The notes below the pieces were generated by a model that did no database searches, was not told the DNA's origin, and saw only the letters and a list, made by a program, of their open reading frames with translations. DNA of 64,000 nucleotides from Friedmanniella luteola (GTDB lineage: Bacteria > Actinomycetota > Actinomycetes > Propionibacteriales > Propionibacteriaceae). Both the position numbers and the translations under genes were made by a program. This document shows positions 17,597 through 26,304 of this stretch, piece by piece. The stretch lies in NCBI RefSeq assembly GCF_900105065.1, contig NZ_LT629749.1, positions 868,001 to 932,000 of the forward strand, given 5' to 3'. Within the stretch, counting starts at the first letter, position 1. Every line of letters starts with the position of its first letter.

Positions 17597-17602
17597 TAGA
17601 CT
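17597..17602 (+). promoter_or_regulatory. Leaderless-type -10 box for ispH
   Basis: TAGACT, 7 nt before ATG 17610. Confidence 0.55.
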
Positions 17603-17609
17603 GGGCGGC

Positions 17610-18611
17610 ATGACCGAGACCGCGAGCCCCGGCCTGAGCACGCCCGCGACCGGCGGCCGTCAGGTCCTCCTGGCCGCCCCGCGCGGCTACTGCGCCGGCG
17701 TCGACCGGGCCGTGGTGACGGTGGAGAAGGCGCTCGACACCTACGGCGCCCCCGTCTACGTCCGCAAGCAGATCGTCCACAACCGCCACGTCGTCGAGGA
17801 CCTGCAGGCGCGCGGCGCGGTCTTCGTCGAGGAGCTGGACGAGGTGCCGCCGGGCTCCACCGTCGTGTTCTCCGCGCACGGGGTGTCGCCGGCCGTGCAC
17901 GCCCAGGCCGCCGAGCGCGACCTCAAGGCGATCGACGCGACCTGCCCGCTCGTCACCAAGGTGCACCACGAGGCCCGCCGGTTCGCGCGCGAGGGGCTGG
18001 AGATCCTGCTCATCGGGCACGCCGGCCACGAGGAGGTCGAGGGGACCACGGGCGAGGCCCCGGACCAGATCACTCTCGTCCAGTCACCGGCCGACGTCGC
18101 GGGGGTCGAGCTGAAGGACCCGAGCCGGGTGGCCTGGCTCAGCCAGACCACGCTCAGCGTCGACGAGACGCTGGAGACGGTCGGCCGGCTGCGCGAGAAG
18201 TTCCCGCAGCTGATGGACCCGCCCAGCGACGACATCTGCTACGCCACCTCCAACCGCCAGCTGGCCATCAAGCAGATCGCCGCCCGCAGCGACCTGGTCA
18301 TCGTCGTCGGCTCGGCCAACTCCTCCAACACCGTCCGGCTCGTCGACGTGGCCCTGGAGTCCGGCGCGAAGGCCGCCCACCGCGTCGACAACGCCGGCGA
18401 GGTCGACCCCGCCTGGTTCGAGGGCGTCGCGTCGGTCGGCGTCACCAGCGGCGCCTCGGTCCCCGACGACCTGGTTCAGGGCGTCCTGGAGCTGCTGGTG
18501 CAGCACGGCTACCCGGTGGCCCAGGAGGAACGGCTCACCGAGGAGTCCCTCGTCTTCGCCCTGCCCCCGGAGCTCCGGCGCGACCTGCGCAAGGGCGCCG
18601 TCCGCGACTGA
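17610..18611 (+). CDS. ispH: 4-hydroxy-3-methylbut-2-enyl diphosphate reductase
   Basis: 333 aa. It catalyses the last step of the MEP isoprenoid pathway, giving IPP and DMAPP through a [4Fe-4S] centre. The cluster cysteines are recognisable: Cys28 in PRGYCAGV, one in [11 protein letters not shown] and one in [21 protein letters not shown] and the GASVPDDLV tail are also typical. The ATG at 17610 is chosen over the upstream GTG at 17547 because a TAGACT box lies 7 nt upstream and the upstream residues are not conserved-looking. Confidence 0.96.
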   Translation: MTETASPGLSTPATGGRQVLLAAPRGYCAGVDRAVVTVEKALDTYGAPVYVRKQIVHNRHVVEDLQARGAVFVEELDEVPPGSTVVFSAHGVSPAVHAQAAERDLKAIDATCPLVTKVHHEARRFAREGLEILLIGHAGHEEVEGTTGEAPDQITLVQSPADVAGVELKDPSRVAWLSQTTLSVDETLETVGRLREKFPQLMDPPSDDICYATSNRQLAIKQIAARSDLVIVVGSANSSNTVRLVDVALESGAKAAHRVDNAGEVDPAWFEGVASVGVTSGASVPDDLVQGVLELLVQHGYPVAQEERLTEESLVFALPPELRRDLRKGAVRD

Positions 18612-18645
18612 CCTCCCGACCGTGGGCGGCCGGCCCGGCAGTCGC

Positions 18646-18690
18646 TAGTCTCGGCCGGGAGCCGGTCCACCTCGGGGGTGGCTCAGGAGG
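18646..18690 (+). promoter_or_regulatory. -10-like box and strong ribosome-binding site for surface protein
   Basis: TAGTCT at 18646-18651 could start a leader of about 40 nt. AGGAGG at 18685-18690 is 8 nt before ATG 18699 and decides that start over the upstream in-frame codon at 18678. Confidence 0.5.
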
Positions 18691-18698
18691 CCGAGCCC

Positions 18699-20240
18699 AT
18701 GTCCCAGCCCGCTGTGCCGCGCCCGCCGCTGCGCGCCCTGGCCGTGGCGGCGGCACTGGGCCTCGCCCTGCTCGCGTCCGGAGGGTCGCCCGCCCTGGCG
18801 GCGCCCGGCTACGACTACGGTGACGCGCCCGTCGACGTCGATGCGGGCTCCGGGGACCCCGCCCGCGCGCTGGTCACGGGTCCGCGGCTCGGCGCGACCG
18901 TCTCCGCCGACCGGCTCGACCCCGACACCGGCTCCAGCACCAAGGCGTCGGAGTCCGCCGACGGCGACGACGACGACGCCCTGGCCGCGCTCCCGCCCCT
19001 GCCGGTCGGCCGCCTGACGACCCTCCGCCTGGTGGTCGCCGTCAGCCGGGTGACGGTGCCGGCCCGGCTGTGCGGCTGGGTGGACCTCGACCTCGACCGC
19101 GCCTTCCGCACCAGCGAACGGGCCTGCGTCGACGTCCCGGCCGGCGCTCGCACGGCCGAGCTCCGCTGGGACGCCCGCGCGGCGGCGGCGGGGGACAGCC
19201 TGGTCCGGCTGCGGATCGCGACCGCGGCGGACGAGGCCGAGCTGCCCGACGGCCCGTCCGCCTCCGGGGAGGTCGAGGACCACCTGCTCGCGCTCGTCGA
19301 CCCGCCGCCCCCGCCCCGGCTCGTGCTGAGCCTGCAGACCGAGTCCAGCCCCACCCGCGTCGCCCGCCTGGGCGAGCCGGTCCGCTACACCTACCGCGTG
19401 CGCAACGCGGGCGACGTGCCCGTCCAGGGCGTCACCCTCACCGACGTCCGGGTCCCGCCCGACCAGCTCTCCTGCAGCCCCGCCCTGGGGGCGGCCCTGG
19501 CCCCCAGCGCCCGGCTGACCTGCACCGCGACCGTCCTCGTCACCCAGGACGACCTCGACTTCGGGGCGCTGGAGACGGCGGCCGAGGCCCGGGCCGAGGC
19601 GCCGTCCGGTGACCCGGACGACCCGTCCGACGACCTCCTCGCCATCGGACCGGCCACGGTCGAGGTGCGGGCCCGGCCCCGGCTGGCGGTCGCGCTGACC
19701 ACCGCACCCGCACGACCCGCGGCCGGGGCCCGGGTGCGGGCGACGGTGACCGTGACCAACGCCGGGAACGTGACGCTGACCCGGGTCGGCCTCGACGCGG
19801 TGCGCCCCCAGCTCAGCGGCGTCCGGTGTGCGCCGGACCGCCCGGCCCGGCTCGCCCCGGGCGCGGAGCTGGTCTGCACGGGCGCGTTCGTGGTGGCCCC
19901 CGGCGACGCCCGCCGCGGCCGGGCCGAGGTCCGGGCCGGAGGGCGGGCCGAGCAGCCGTACGGGACCACGGCGACGCGCCGGGACGACGTCGTCGCCCGC
20001 ACGACGGTGGCCCTCCCGCTGACCCGGCTGGTCGAGCCGCCCGCGCCGGCGCCGGAGGACACCCCGACCTCGCGGCCGGAGCCGGAGCCGACGGCGTCCG
20101 CTGCGACACCGGAACCGTCCGCTCGGGCGGAGGGGCTGGCCGACTCGGGCGGGCCGGGACCGGTCCCGGCGCTGGCCGGGCTGCTGGCGGCGGCCGGCGG
20201 CGGCGCCGTCGTGGCCTTGCGCGCGCGCCGGCCGCGCTGA
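18699..20240 (+). CDS. Secreted surface protein with DUF11-like repeats and C-terminal membrane anchor
   Basis: 513 aa. Signal peptide (residues 1-~35, ending PALAAPG), then a GEVED-like segment (GYDYGDAPVD, LCGWVDLDLDRAF, SGEVEDHLLAL). At least two DUF11-type beta-sandwich repeats follow, recognised by YTYRVRNAGDVPVQGVTLTD and VTVTNAGNVTLTRVGLDAV. A Pro/Glu/Thr-rich linker leads to LADSGG, a hydrophobic helix (VPALAGLLAAAGGGAVVALR) and a basic end RARRPR. That tail resembles a sortase substrate of the class-E LAXTG type, with Ser in place of Thr. It is probably cell-wall linked or membrane anchored; adhesin or structural function is inferred. Confidence 0.85.
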   Translation: MSQPAVPRPPLRALAVAAALGLALLASGGSPALAAPGYDYGDAPVDVDAGSGDPARALVTGPRLGATVSADRLDPDTGSSTKASESADGDDDDALAALPPLPVGRLTTLRLVVAVSRVTVPARLCGWVDLDLDRAFRTSERACVDVPAGARTAELRWDARAAAAGDSLVRLRIATAADEAELPDGPSASGEVEDHLLALVDPPPPPRLVLSLQTESSPTRVARLGEPVRYTYRVRNAGDVPVQGVTLTDVRVPPDQLSCSPALGAALAPSARLTCTATVLVTQDDLDFGALETAAEARAEAPSGDPDDPSDDLLAIGPATVEVRARPRLAVALTTAPARPAAGARVRATVTVTNAGNVTLTRVGLDAVRPQLSGVRCAPDRPARLAPGAELVCTGAFVVAPGDARRGRAEVRAGGRAEQPYGTTATRRDDVVARTTVALPLTRLVEPPAPAPEDTPTSRPEPEPTASAATPEPSARAEGLADSGGPGPVPALAGLLAAAGGGAVVALRARRPR

Positions 20241-20276
20241 CCCCGCGCCGACGGGGACCGCCGGCAGGTCAGGCGG

Positions 20277-21899
20277 TCAGGACGACGCCCGGTCCTGCTC
20301 GTCGGCGACGTCGGGCGCGGTGCTCTCCACCAGCTCCAGTAGGTCCGGCTCCGGCCGCACCAGCTCCGCCGCCTCCGGGACCGCGTGGGCCCGGCGCCGG
20401 CTGCCCCGGCCGACCAGCGGCTCGACCTTGACGGCGTCGTCCACCAGCTCCACCGCCTGGATCTGGCGGACCGGCTCGTCGACGGGGGAGAGGGTCACCA
20501 GCTCCTTCTCGCTCACCTTGAGGTCACGGAACTTGCGGGCCCGGACGAGCACCGTGCCCTCGACCGTCGCGATGGTCTCGTTGTAGGCGTTCACCGAGGT
20601 GCGCAGGGCGCGGCCGAGCTTGTCGAACCGGTTGCCCATCAGGCCGAGCTTCTCGTGCAGGTCGCGTCCCAGCTTGAACACCTCGGCGGCGCTCTCGGCC
20701 AGCGCGGCCTGCTTCCAACCGTAGGCGACGGCGCGGAGCATGCCGATCAGCGTCGTCGGGGTGGCCAGCACGACGTCGCGGTGCGCCGCGTAGTCGTAGA
20801 GGTCGGGGATCTGCTCCAGCGCGGTGGTGAAGAACTGCTCGTTGGGCAGGAAGAGGACGACGAACTCCGGGGTCTCCGCCGCCTTCCAGTACTGCTTGGA
20901 CGACAGCTGGTCGACGTGGGTGCGGACGTGCCGGGCGTAGCGGGCCAGGGCCTCCCGCTTGAGGTCCGGGTCGTCGGTCTCCGCCGCCTCGAGGAAGGAG
21001 CTGAGGGGCACCTTGGAGTCGACGAACAGGTGCTTGCCCTCGGCCAGGTGCACCCGCATGTCGGGGCGCATCGTGCGGTCGTCGGCCCGGGTCGTGTTCT
21101 GCAGGTCGAAGTCGCAGCGCTCGACCATGCCGGCCAGCTCGGCCACCCGCTTCAGCTGCACCTCGCCCCAGGAGCCGCGCACCTGCGGCTTGCGCAGTGC
21201 CGTCACGAGCGCGCTGGTCTCGCGGCGGAGCGTCTCCCCGGTCTGCTGCACCGTCTGCACCTGGATCCGCAGGTCGGTCGACATCGCGACCCGCTCCTTC
21301 TCCACCTCGGTGAGCCGGCTGCTGAAGCGGTCGAGGCTCTCCCGGACGGGCAGCATCAGCTGCTCGGTCGCCTTGAGCCGGTGCTCGGCCTGCGCGTCGG
21401 CGCTCCGGCCCTGGCGCTCCAGGCTCTCCGCCGACAGCACCTTGAAGTGGTCGAGCATCGCCGCCCGGTCGGCGGCGACCTCCTGGGCGCGCTGCACCGC
21501 CGCGTCCCGCTCCGCCACGGCGCGGGCGACCGCCGCCGACACCTCGGCGGCCTCGGCCTGCGCGGCGGACGCCTCCGCCCGCGCCTCGGCGGCCTCGGTC
21601 GACGACGCGGCCCTGACCTCGGCCAGGTCGGCCCGCGCCCGCTCCGTCTCCGTCCGCGCCTGGGCGTGCTCGGAGCGCACCTGCGCCGTCTCCATCCGGG
21701 CCTGGGCGGCCTCACCGCGGGCGGCGGCCGCCTCGGACTGGGCCAGGGCCAGCTCCGTGCGGGCCTGCGCCAGCTGGGCGTCGTCCTGGGCGACCAGCAC
21801 CTCGCGGCGGGCGCGCGCGACCTGCAGGGCCACCACCGCGCCCACGAGCAGGCCCAGCACCAACCCGCACACCAACGCCACCACCACGAACCCGTCCAT
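20277..21899 (-). CDS. rmuC: DNA recombination protein RmuC
   Basis: 540 aa. An N-terminal membrane helix (FVVVALVCGLVLGLLVGAVV) is followed by a long coiled coil rich in Ala/Glu/Arg (~25-190). The RmuC domain contains LRKPQVRGSWGEVQLKRVAE, FVVLFLPNEQFFTTALEQIP, VVLATPTTLIGMLRAVAYGW and NRFDKLGRAL. RmuC limits inversions at short inverted repeats and is predicted to be nuclease-like. The ATG at 21899 places the membrane helix at the N-terminus. A CAAGAT box lies 7 nt upstream. The C-terminal ~60 residues are a variable Glu/Asp-rich tail. It is convergent with the surface-protein gene. Confidence 0.94.
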   Translation of the reverse strand: MDGFVVVALVCGLVLGLLVGAVVALQVARARREVLVAQDDAQLAQARTELALAQSEAAAARGEAAQARMETAQVRSEHAQARTETERARADLAEVRAASSTEAAEARAEASAAQAEAAEVSAAVARAVAERDAAVQRAQEVAADRAAMLDHFKVLSAESLERQGRSADAQAEHRLKATEQLMLPVRESLDRFSSRLTEVEKERVAMSTDLRIQVQTVQQTGETLRRETSALVTALRKPQVRGSWGEVQLKRVAELAGMVERCDFDLQNTTRADDRTMRPDMRVHLAEGKHLFVDSKVPLSSFLEAAETDDPDLKREALARYARHVRTHVDQLSSKQYWKAAETPEFVVLFLPNEQFFTTALEQIPDLYDYAAHRDVVLATPTTLIGMLRAVAYGWKQAALAESAAEVFKLGRDLHEKLGLMGNRFDKLGRALRTSVNAYNETIATVEGTVLVRARKFRDLKVSEKELVTLSPVDEPVRQIQAVELVDDAVKVEPLVGRGSRRRAHAVPEAAELVRPEPDLLELVESTAPDVADEQDRASS

Positions 21900-21970
21900 G
21901 TCCTCGATCTTGCAGCGGCGCACTGACAAAAGCCGGGAGGCCGCCCGGCGGGCCCCGCTCCGGGCGCCGT

Positions 21971-21976
21971 TAGCGT
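21971..21976 (+). promoter_or_regulatory. Leaderless-type -10 box for M18 aminopeptidase
   Basis: TAGCGT, 7 nt before ATG 21984. It overlaps the alternative GTG at 21975, which argues for the downstream ATG. Confidence 0.5.
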
Positions 21977-21983
21977 GGAGGCC

Positions 21984-23267
21984 ATGAGCCCGTCCCCGCC
22001 CCGCGCCACGGACCACGTCGCCGACCTGGCCGCGTTCGTCCAGGCCTCGCCGTCCAGCTACCACGCGGCGGCCGAGGGGGCGCGCCGGCTGGTCGCCGCG
22101 GGCTTCGTCGAGCAGGACGAGGCGGCGGCCTGGGACTCCTCACCGGGCGGGCACTTCCTCGTCCGGGACGGCGCCCTGATCGCCTGGCGGGTGCCCGACG
22201 GCGCCGGCCCCACCACCGGCTTCCGGGTGCTCGGCGCGCACACCGACTCCCCGACCTTCAAGCTCAAGCCCCGCCCCGACCTCGGGGCCTGGGGCTGGCA
22301 GCAGCTCGGCGTCGAGGTCTACGGCGGGCCGCTGCTCAACTCGTGGCTGGACCGCGAGCTGGGGCTGGCCGGCCGGGTCGCGCTGTCCGACGGCTCGGTC
22401 CGCCTGCTGCGGACCGGGCCGATCATGCGCATCCCGCAGCTGGCGGTGCACCTGGACCGGGCGGTCAACGACGAGGGGCTGCGGCTGGACAAGCAGCAGC
22501 ACACCGCCCCGGTCTGGAGCGTCGGCCACCGCGGGCTGTCCGTGCTGGACCACCTGGCCGAGGTCGCCGGCTGCACGCGCGCCGAGATCGACGGCTACGA
22601 CCTGGTGGCCTTCGACACCGCCGCGCCCGCCGTCTTCGGTCCGCACGGGGAGTTCTTCGCCTCCGGGCGGCTCGACAACCTCAGCAGCGTGCACGCCGGG
22701 CTCGTCGCCCTGCTGGCGAGCGAGGGCAGCGAGCACATCGAGCTGGTCGCCGCCTTCGACCACGAGGAGGTGGGCAGCGGTTCGCGCTCCGGCGCCGCCG
22801 GCCCGGTCCTGGCGGACGTGGTCAGCCGGACGCTCGGTGCGCTGGGCGCCACCCCGGACGAGCAGCACCGCGCCCTGGCCCGCTCCGTCTGCCTCTCGGC
22901 CGACGCCGGGCACGCCCTGCACCCGAACTACGCCGGCCGCCACGACCCCGCCAACCAGCCGGTGCTCAACGGCGGCCCGCTGCTCAAGCTCAACGCCAAC
23001 CAGCGCTACGCCAGCGACGCCACCGGGACCGCGCTGTGGCGCCGGGCCTGCCGCCGGGCCGGCGTGCCCACCCAGGAGTTCGTGTCCCACAACGCCATCC
23101 CCTGCGGCTCCACGATCGGCCCGCTCACCGCCACCCGGCTGGGCATGGCCACCGTCGACGTGGGCACCCCGCTGCTCTCCATGCACTCGGCCCGCGAGCT
23201 GGCCGGCACGGAGGACCCGGGGTCCCTCAGCCGCGCTGTCGGGGCGTTCTTCGCCCTCGGCGGCTGA
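21984..23267 (+). CDS. M18-family aminopeptidase
   Basis: 427 aa, usual for bacterial M18 (DAP-like, often annotated apeB). Metal-binding motifs are visible: LGAHTDSPTF, AAFDHEEVGSGSRSGAAGP (Glu-Glu pair) and LSMHSARELAG. SADAGHALHPNY and the SHNAIPCGSTIGP loop are family hallmarks. It is a cytoplasmic dinuclear zinc peptidase that removes N-terminal residues, preferring acidic ones in characterised members. It stands divergent from rmuC. GTG 21975 is a possible but less likely start. Confidence 0.94.
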   Translation: MSPSPPRATDHVADLAAFVQASPSSYHAAAEGARRLVAAGFVEQDEAAAWDSSPGGHFLVRDGALIAWRVPDGAGPTTGFRVLGAHTDSPTFKLKPRPDLGAWGWQQLGVEVYGGPLLNSWLDRELGLAGRVALSDGSVRLLRTGPIMRIPQLAVHLDRAVNDEGLRLDKQQHTAPVWSVGHRGLSVLDHLAEVAGCTRAEIDGYDLVAFDTAAPAVFGPHGEFFASGRLDNLSSVHAGLVALLASEGSEHIELVAAFDHEEVGSGSRSGAAGPVLADVVSRTLGALGATPDEQHRALARSVCLSADAGHALHPNYAGRHDPANQPVLNGGPLLKLNANQRYASDATGTALWRRACRRAGVPTQEFVSHNAIPCGSTIGPLTATRLGMATVDVGTPLLSMHSARELAGTEDPGSLSRAVGAFFALGG

Positions 23268-23341
23268 GCGCAGCGGTGCGCCACCGGCGAGGCGGCTGCG
23301 CCGCGGGCGGCGATGCGGTCCGAGCGGTCCGCCGGACCCTC

Positions 23342-23347
23342 TAGGCT
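23342..23347 (+). promoter_or_regulatory. Leaderless-type -10 box for ychF
   Basis: TAGGCT, 7 nt before ATG 23355. Confidence 0.55.
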
Positions 23348-23354
23348 TGTCCGA

Positions 23355-24428
23355 ATGGCCCTCACTATCGGGATCGTCGGTCTGCCCAACGCCGGCAAGT
23401 CGACCCTCTTCAACGCGTTGACGCGCAACGACGTCCTGGCGGCGAACTACCCCTTCGCCACCATCGAGCCCAACGTCGGCGTGGTGGGGGTCCCCGACCC
23501 GCGGCTGGCGACGCTGTCGGCGATCTTCCACTCCGAGCGGATCGTCCCCGCGACCGTCAGCTTCGTCGACATCGCCGGCATCGTCCGCGGGGCCAGCCAG
23601 GGTGAGGGGATGGGCAACGCGTTCCTCTCCCACATCCGGGAGGCCGACGCCATCTGCCAGGTGACCCGGGTCTTCCGCGACGCCGACGTCACCCACGTCG
23701 ACGGGGCCGTCAACCCGCCCAGCGACATCGAGACGATCGCCACCGAGCTGATCCTCGCCGACCTGCAGACGCTGGAGCGGGCCCTGCCCCGGCTGGAGAA
23801 GGAGGCGCGCACCAACAAGGACAAGCTCGCCACCATCGCCGCCGTCCAGGAGGCGACCGAGGTGCTGAACGCCGGTCGCGGCGTCCACGCGGCGGGGCTG
23901 GACCGCGAGCCGCTGCGGGAGCTGTTCCTGCTGACGGCCAAGCCCTTCATCTTCGTGTTCAACTGCGACACCGACGAGCTCTCCGACACCGCGCTGCTCG
24001 ACCGGCTGCGGGCCACCGTGGCGCCGGCCGAGGCGATCTTCCTCGACGCCAAGATCGAGTCGGAGCTGGTGGAGATGGAGCCCGACGAGGCGCGCGAGCT
24101 GCTGGCCGAGATGGACATCACCGAGCCGGGCCTCGACGTGCTGGCCCGCGTCGGCTTCGACACCCTCGGCCTGCAGACCTACCTGACCGCCGGGCCCAAG
24201 GAGTCACGGGCCTGGACGATCCCCAAGGGCGCCACCGCGCCCGAGGCGGCCGGCGTCATCCACACCGATTTCCAGAAGGGCTTCATCAAGGCCGAGATCG
24301 TCGGCTTCGACGACCTCGTCGAGGCCGGCTCCCTGCAGGTGGCGAAGTCCCGGGGGAAGGTCCGCCTCGAGGGCAAGGACTACGTGATGGCCGACGGCGA
24401 CGTGGTGGAGTTCCGTTTCAATGTCTGA
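23355..24428 (+). CDS. ychF: Redox-regulated ATPase YchF
   Basis: 357 aa, standard length. The P-loop GLPNAGKSTLFNAL is at the N-terminus, followed by switch-region sequence (VDIAGIVRGASQGEGMGN, a G3 variant) and a C-terminal TGS domain (TDFQKGFIKAEIVGFDDLVE). YchF/OLA1 is an Obg-family P-loop ATPase that binds ribosomes and modulates translation and oxidative-stress responses. Its end overlaps the earliest possible start of the small Cys-rich gene that follows. Confidence 0.97.
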   Translation: MALTIGIVGLPNAGKSTLFNALTRNDVLAANYPFATIEPNVGVVGVPDPRLATLSAIFHSERIVPATVSFVDIAGIVRGASQGEGMGNAFLSHIREADAICQVTRVFRDADVTHVDGAVNPPSDIETIATELILADLQTLERALPRLEKEARTNKDKLATIAAVQEATEVLNAGRGVHAAGLDREPLRELFLLTAKPFIFVFNCDTDELSDTALLDRLRATVAPAEAIFLDAKIESELVEMEPDEARELLAEMDITEPGLDVLARVGFDTLGLQTYLTAGPKESRAWTIPKGATAPEAAGVIHTDFQKGFIKAEIVGFDDLVEAGSLQVAKSRGKVRLEGKDYVMADGDVVEFRFNV

Positions 24429-24450
24429 ACGACGAGGAGTCGAAGAGAGC

Positions 24451-24885
24451 ATGTCGATCGAAGCCGAGACCCTGTTCCGCGGGCGCGTCTACCGGGTGAC
24501 CGGCGAGCCGGTCGTCGCGAACGCCGAGTCGAAGGGCGGGGCCGCGCGCGAGCTGCACCTGGCCGGCTGCCGCACCCTCCGCAAGTACGCGGACGACGCG
24601 GCCGCCCTGACGCCGCTGACCGACGCCGAGGCGGACGAGGCCTGGATCCGCGCGGTCGAGGAGGACACCACGACCGGGACGCCCCCGAAGGAGTGGCCCT
24701 TCAGCGAGGAGACCGCGTGGTGCCCGATCTGCATCGTCAAGGTGCTGACCGTGGGCAGCGACGGCAACTACAAGCACCCGCAGGCCCGCTCGGCCAAGTG
24801 GCGTCCGGGGATCCCGCTCGCGTGCCGGTTCCCGACGGCCCACGGGCTCGGCCACTGCGGCTGCGAGGTCGACGAGTCCAGCTGA
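24451..24885 (+). CDS. Small cysteine-rich protein of unknown function
   Basis: 144 aa from ATG 24451 (ATG 24421, overlapping the ychF stop, is the alternative). I do not recognise the family. It opens with a small beta-like region (ETLFRGRVYRVTGEPVV), has a lone Cys in GCRTLRKY, a CxxC in WCPICIVK, and ends with ACRFPTAHGLGHCGCEVDE. The CxxC plus His-Cys-Gly-Cys arrangement suggests zinc or another metal, or a structural cluster. Tight linkage to ychF suggests co-transcription. A ribosomal or redox partner role would be speculation. Confidence 0.7.
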   Translation: MSIEAETLFRGRVYRVTGEPVVANAESKGGAARELHLAGCRTLRKYADDAAALTPLTDAEADEAWIRAVEEDTTTGTPPKEWPFSEETAWCPICIVKVLTVGSDGNYKHPQARSAKWRPGIPLACRFPTAHGLGHCGCEVDESS

Positions 24886-24990
24886 CCCCCGACCGCTCCC
24901 GGCGCCCGGCCGGCTGAGGGGCGGTGGTCGTGGGTCCGCCCGCGGTCGCTGCGCTCCCGGGGCGCCGACCGGGCGGGTCCCGCCGCGCGC

Positions 24991-25466
24991 TCAGAGCACC
25001 CGCTGCAGGCAGACGGACGTCGCGCTCGCCTCGTAGGGGGCGAACCGCGGGACCTGCGCGAAGCCGTGGCGTCGGTAGAACCTCCGTGCCGCCGCCTGCC
25101 GGTCGCCCGTCTCCAGACGCAGCAGCTGCACCCCGGAGGCCTCGGCCCGGGCCAGCAGTGCCGCCATGAGCGCGTCGGCCACGCCGGTGCCCCGCTGCTC
25201 GGGTCGGACGAAGAAGCGCTTGAGCTCCCCGACGCCCTGGTCCTGCACCTCGAGGCCGCCCCACGCCGACGAGGAGCCCGCCGACGCGGGCCCCGACCAG
25301 GCGCACGTCGCTCTGCTCGAGCTGCTCGGTGGAGTACCCCGAACGTCTGGTCCTCGGTGTAGCCGGCGCCCGCCAGCTCCGCGGTCAGCGCCTCCAGCAG
25401 AGCCTGGACCTCCGGGTCCCGGGCGGTGACCGGCTCGACGGCGCAGCCGGACGCGGGGTCGCTCAT
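24991..25466 (-). pseudogene. GNAT acetyltransferase with two frameshifts
   Basis: A GNAT protein is recoverable only by joining three frames. The N-terminal part from ATG 25466 reads PEVQALLEALTAELAGAGYT. A middle part reads QLEQSDVRLVGARVGGLLVG. A C-terminal part has the acetyl-CoA loop VRPEQRGTGVADALMAALLA and YRRHGFAQVPRF. The breaks fall at C4 runs 25337-25340 and 25259-25262 (plus strand). Removing one base from each restores FGYSTEQ and LVGVGGLEVQDQ. A TATCGT promoter box is intact. This is a double +1 disruption by decay or by assembly error; the intact protein would be about 158 aa. Confidence 0.85.
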
Positions 25467-25472
25467 CCGACG

Positions 25473-25478
25473 ACGATA
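25473..25478 (-). promoter_or_regulatory. Leaderless-type -10 box for the GNAT gene
   Basis: TATCGT on the minus strand, 6 nt before ATG 25466. Confidence 0.45.
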
Positions 25479-25610
25479 GCGGCCGGCCCGAGCTGACGGG
25501 CACGGTCTCCCGCCGCCGCGCGGACCTCCCGGCCGAGACTCCGCGGGCCCGGTCGAGGCCTCGGCGTCCTCACCCCGATGAGTCCCCCGGGCGGCCCAGG
25601 TCCACCTCCC

Positions 25611-25955
25611 ATGACGACGACGACCAACGGCGTCCCCGGAGGCGACAGCCCGGTGGACGGGCGCAGCGAGCCCCTCGACCTCGTGTTCACCGCCACCCTC
25701 GGCAAGGTGCGCGACGGGGACACCTGGACCTGTGTGCAGCTCCCGGACTCGGCCGCGATCTTCGGCACGCGGGGTCTCGTGAAGGTGCTGGGCACCGTCG
25801 ACGGGTTCCCCTTCCGCAGCTCGTTCATGGCGCTCGGCGACGGCACCCACAAGCTGCCCGTCGCGGCCACCGTCCGGCGCGCCATCGGCAAGAGCGACGG
25901 CGACCAGGTGACCGTCCACCTGACGGCCCGCCTGAGGGCCGCCGCACGCGGCTAG
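25611..25955 (+). CDS. DUF1905 domain protein
   Basis: 114 aa from ATG 25611; ATG 25578 would add 11 proline/glycine-rich residues. The core [17 protein letters not shown], followed by [19 protein letters not shown] and [16 protein letters not shown], is the DUF1905 beta-barrel pattern. In other proteins this domain is fused to a YdeI-type (OmdA) domain. Here it is alone, a common form in actinomycetes. Function unknown. Confidence 0.85.
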   Translation: MTTTTNGVPGGDSPVDGRSEPLDLVFTATLGKVRDGDTWTCVQLPDSAAIFGTRGLVKVLGTVDGFPFRSSFMALGDGTHKLPVAATVRRAIGKSDGDQVTVHLTARLRAAARG

Positions 25956-26304
25956 CCGCGCAGGCGCCTCGCGCCCCGGCCTGCGCCGGGCCGCCCAGGG
26001 TCGGTCCCGGCCGCGAGGTCCCGGGCCGTCGATCCCTTGGCGGTCGACCGAACAGGTGAGCCCCCCCGGGCTGGGTACCACGGAGGCCGGGTCGGCGTGA
26101 GCCGTGCAGCACCGGTCCACGGTCGAGGGGGTTCAACAGCGCAGCCCTCCCGATTGCTGCCCCACGTCCTCGGGTCGTCGGAGGGACGGCGGTGACGGCG
26201 GCGCCGGGCGGGGTCTCCGGCGGGCCGGTGGACCCGCGGTGCACCGGCATGCAGCACGATGAGGCCGACCAGTCCACGCCCCTGACCCGAGCGGAGCCTT
26301 CTCC
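25956..26304. other. Non-coding stretch before the dehydrogenase gene
   Basis: 349 nt. No ORF with plausible composition, no tRNA fold and no clear promoter hexamers were seen. It probably contains the leader of the dehydrogenase gene. Confidence 0.4.
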
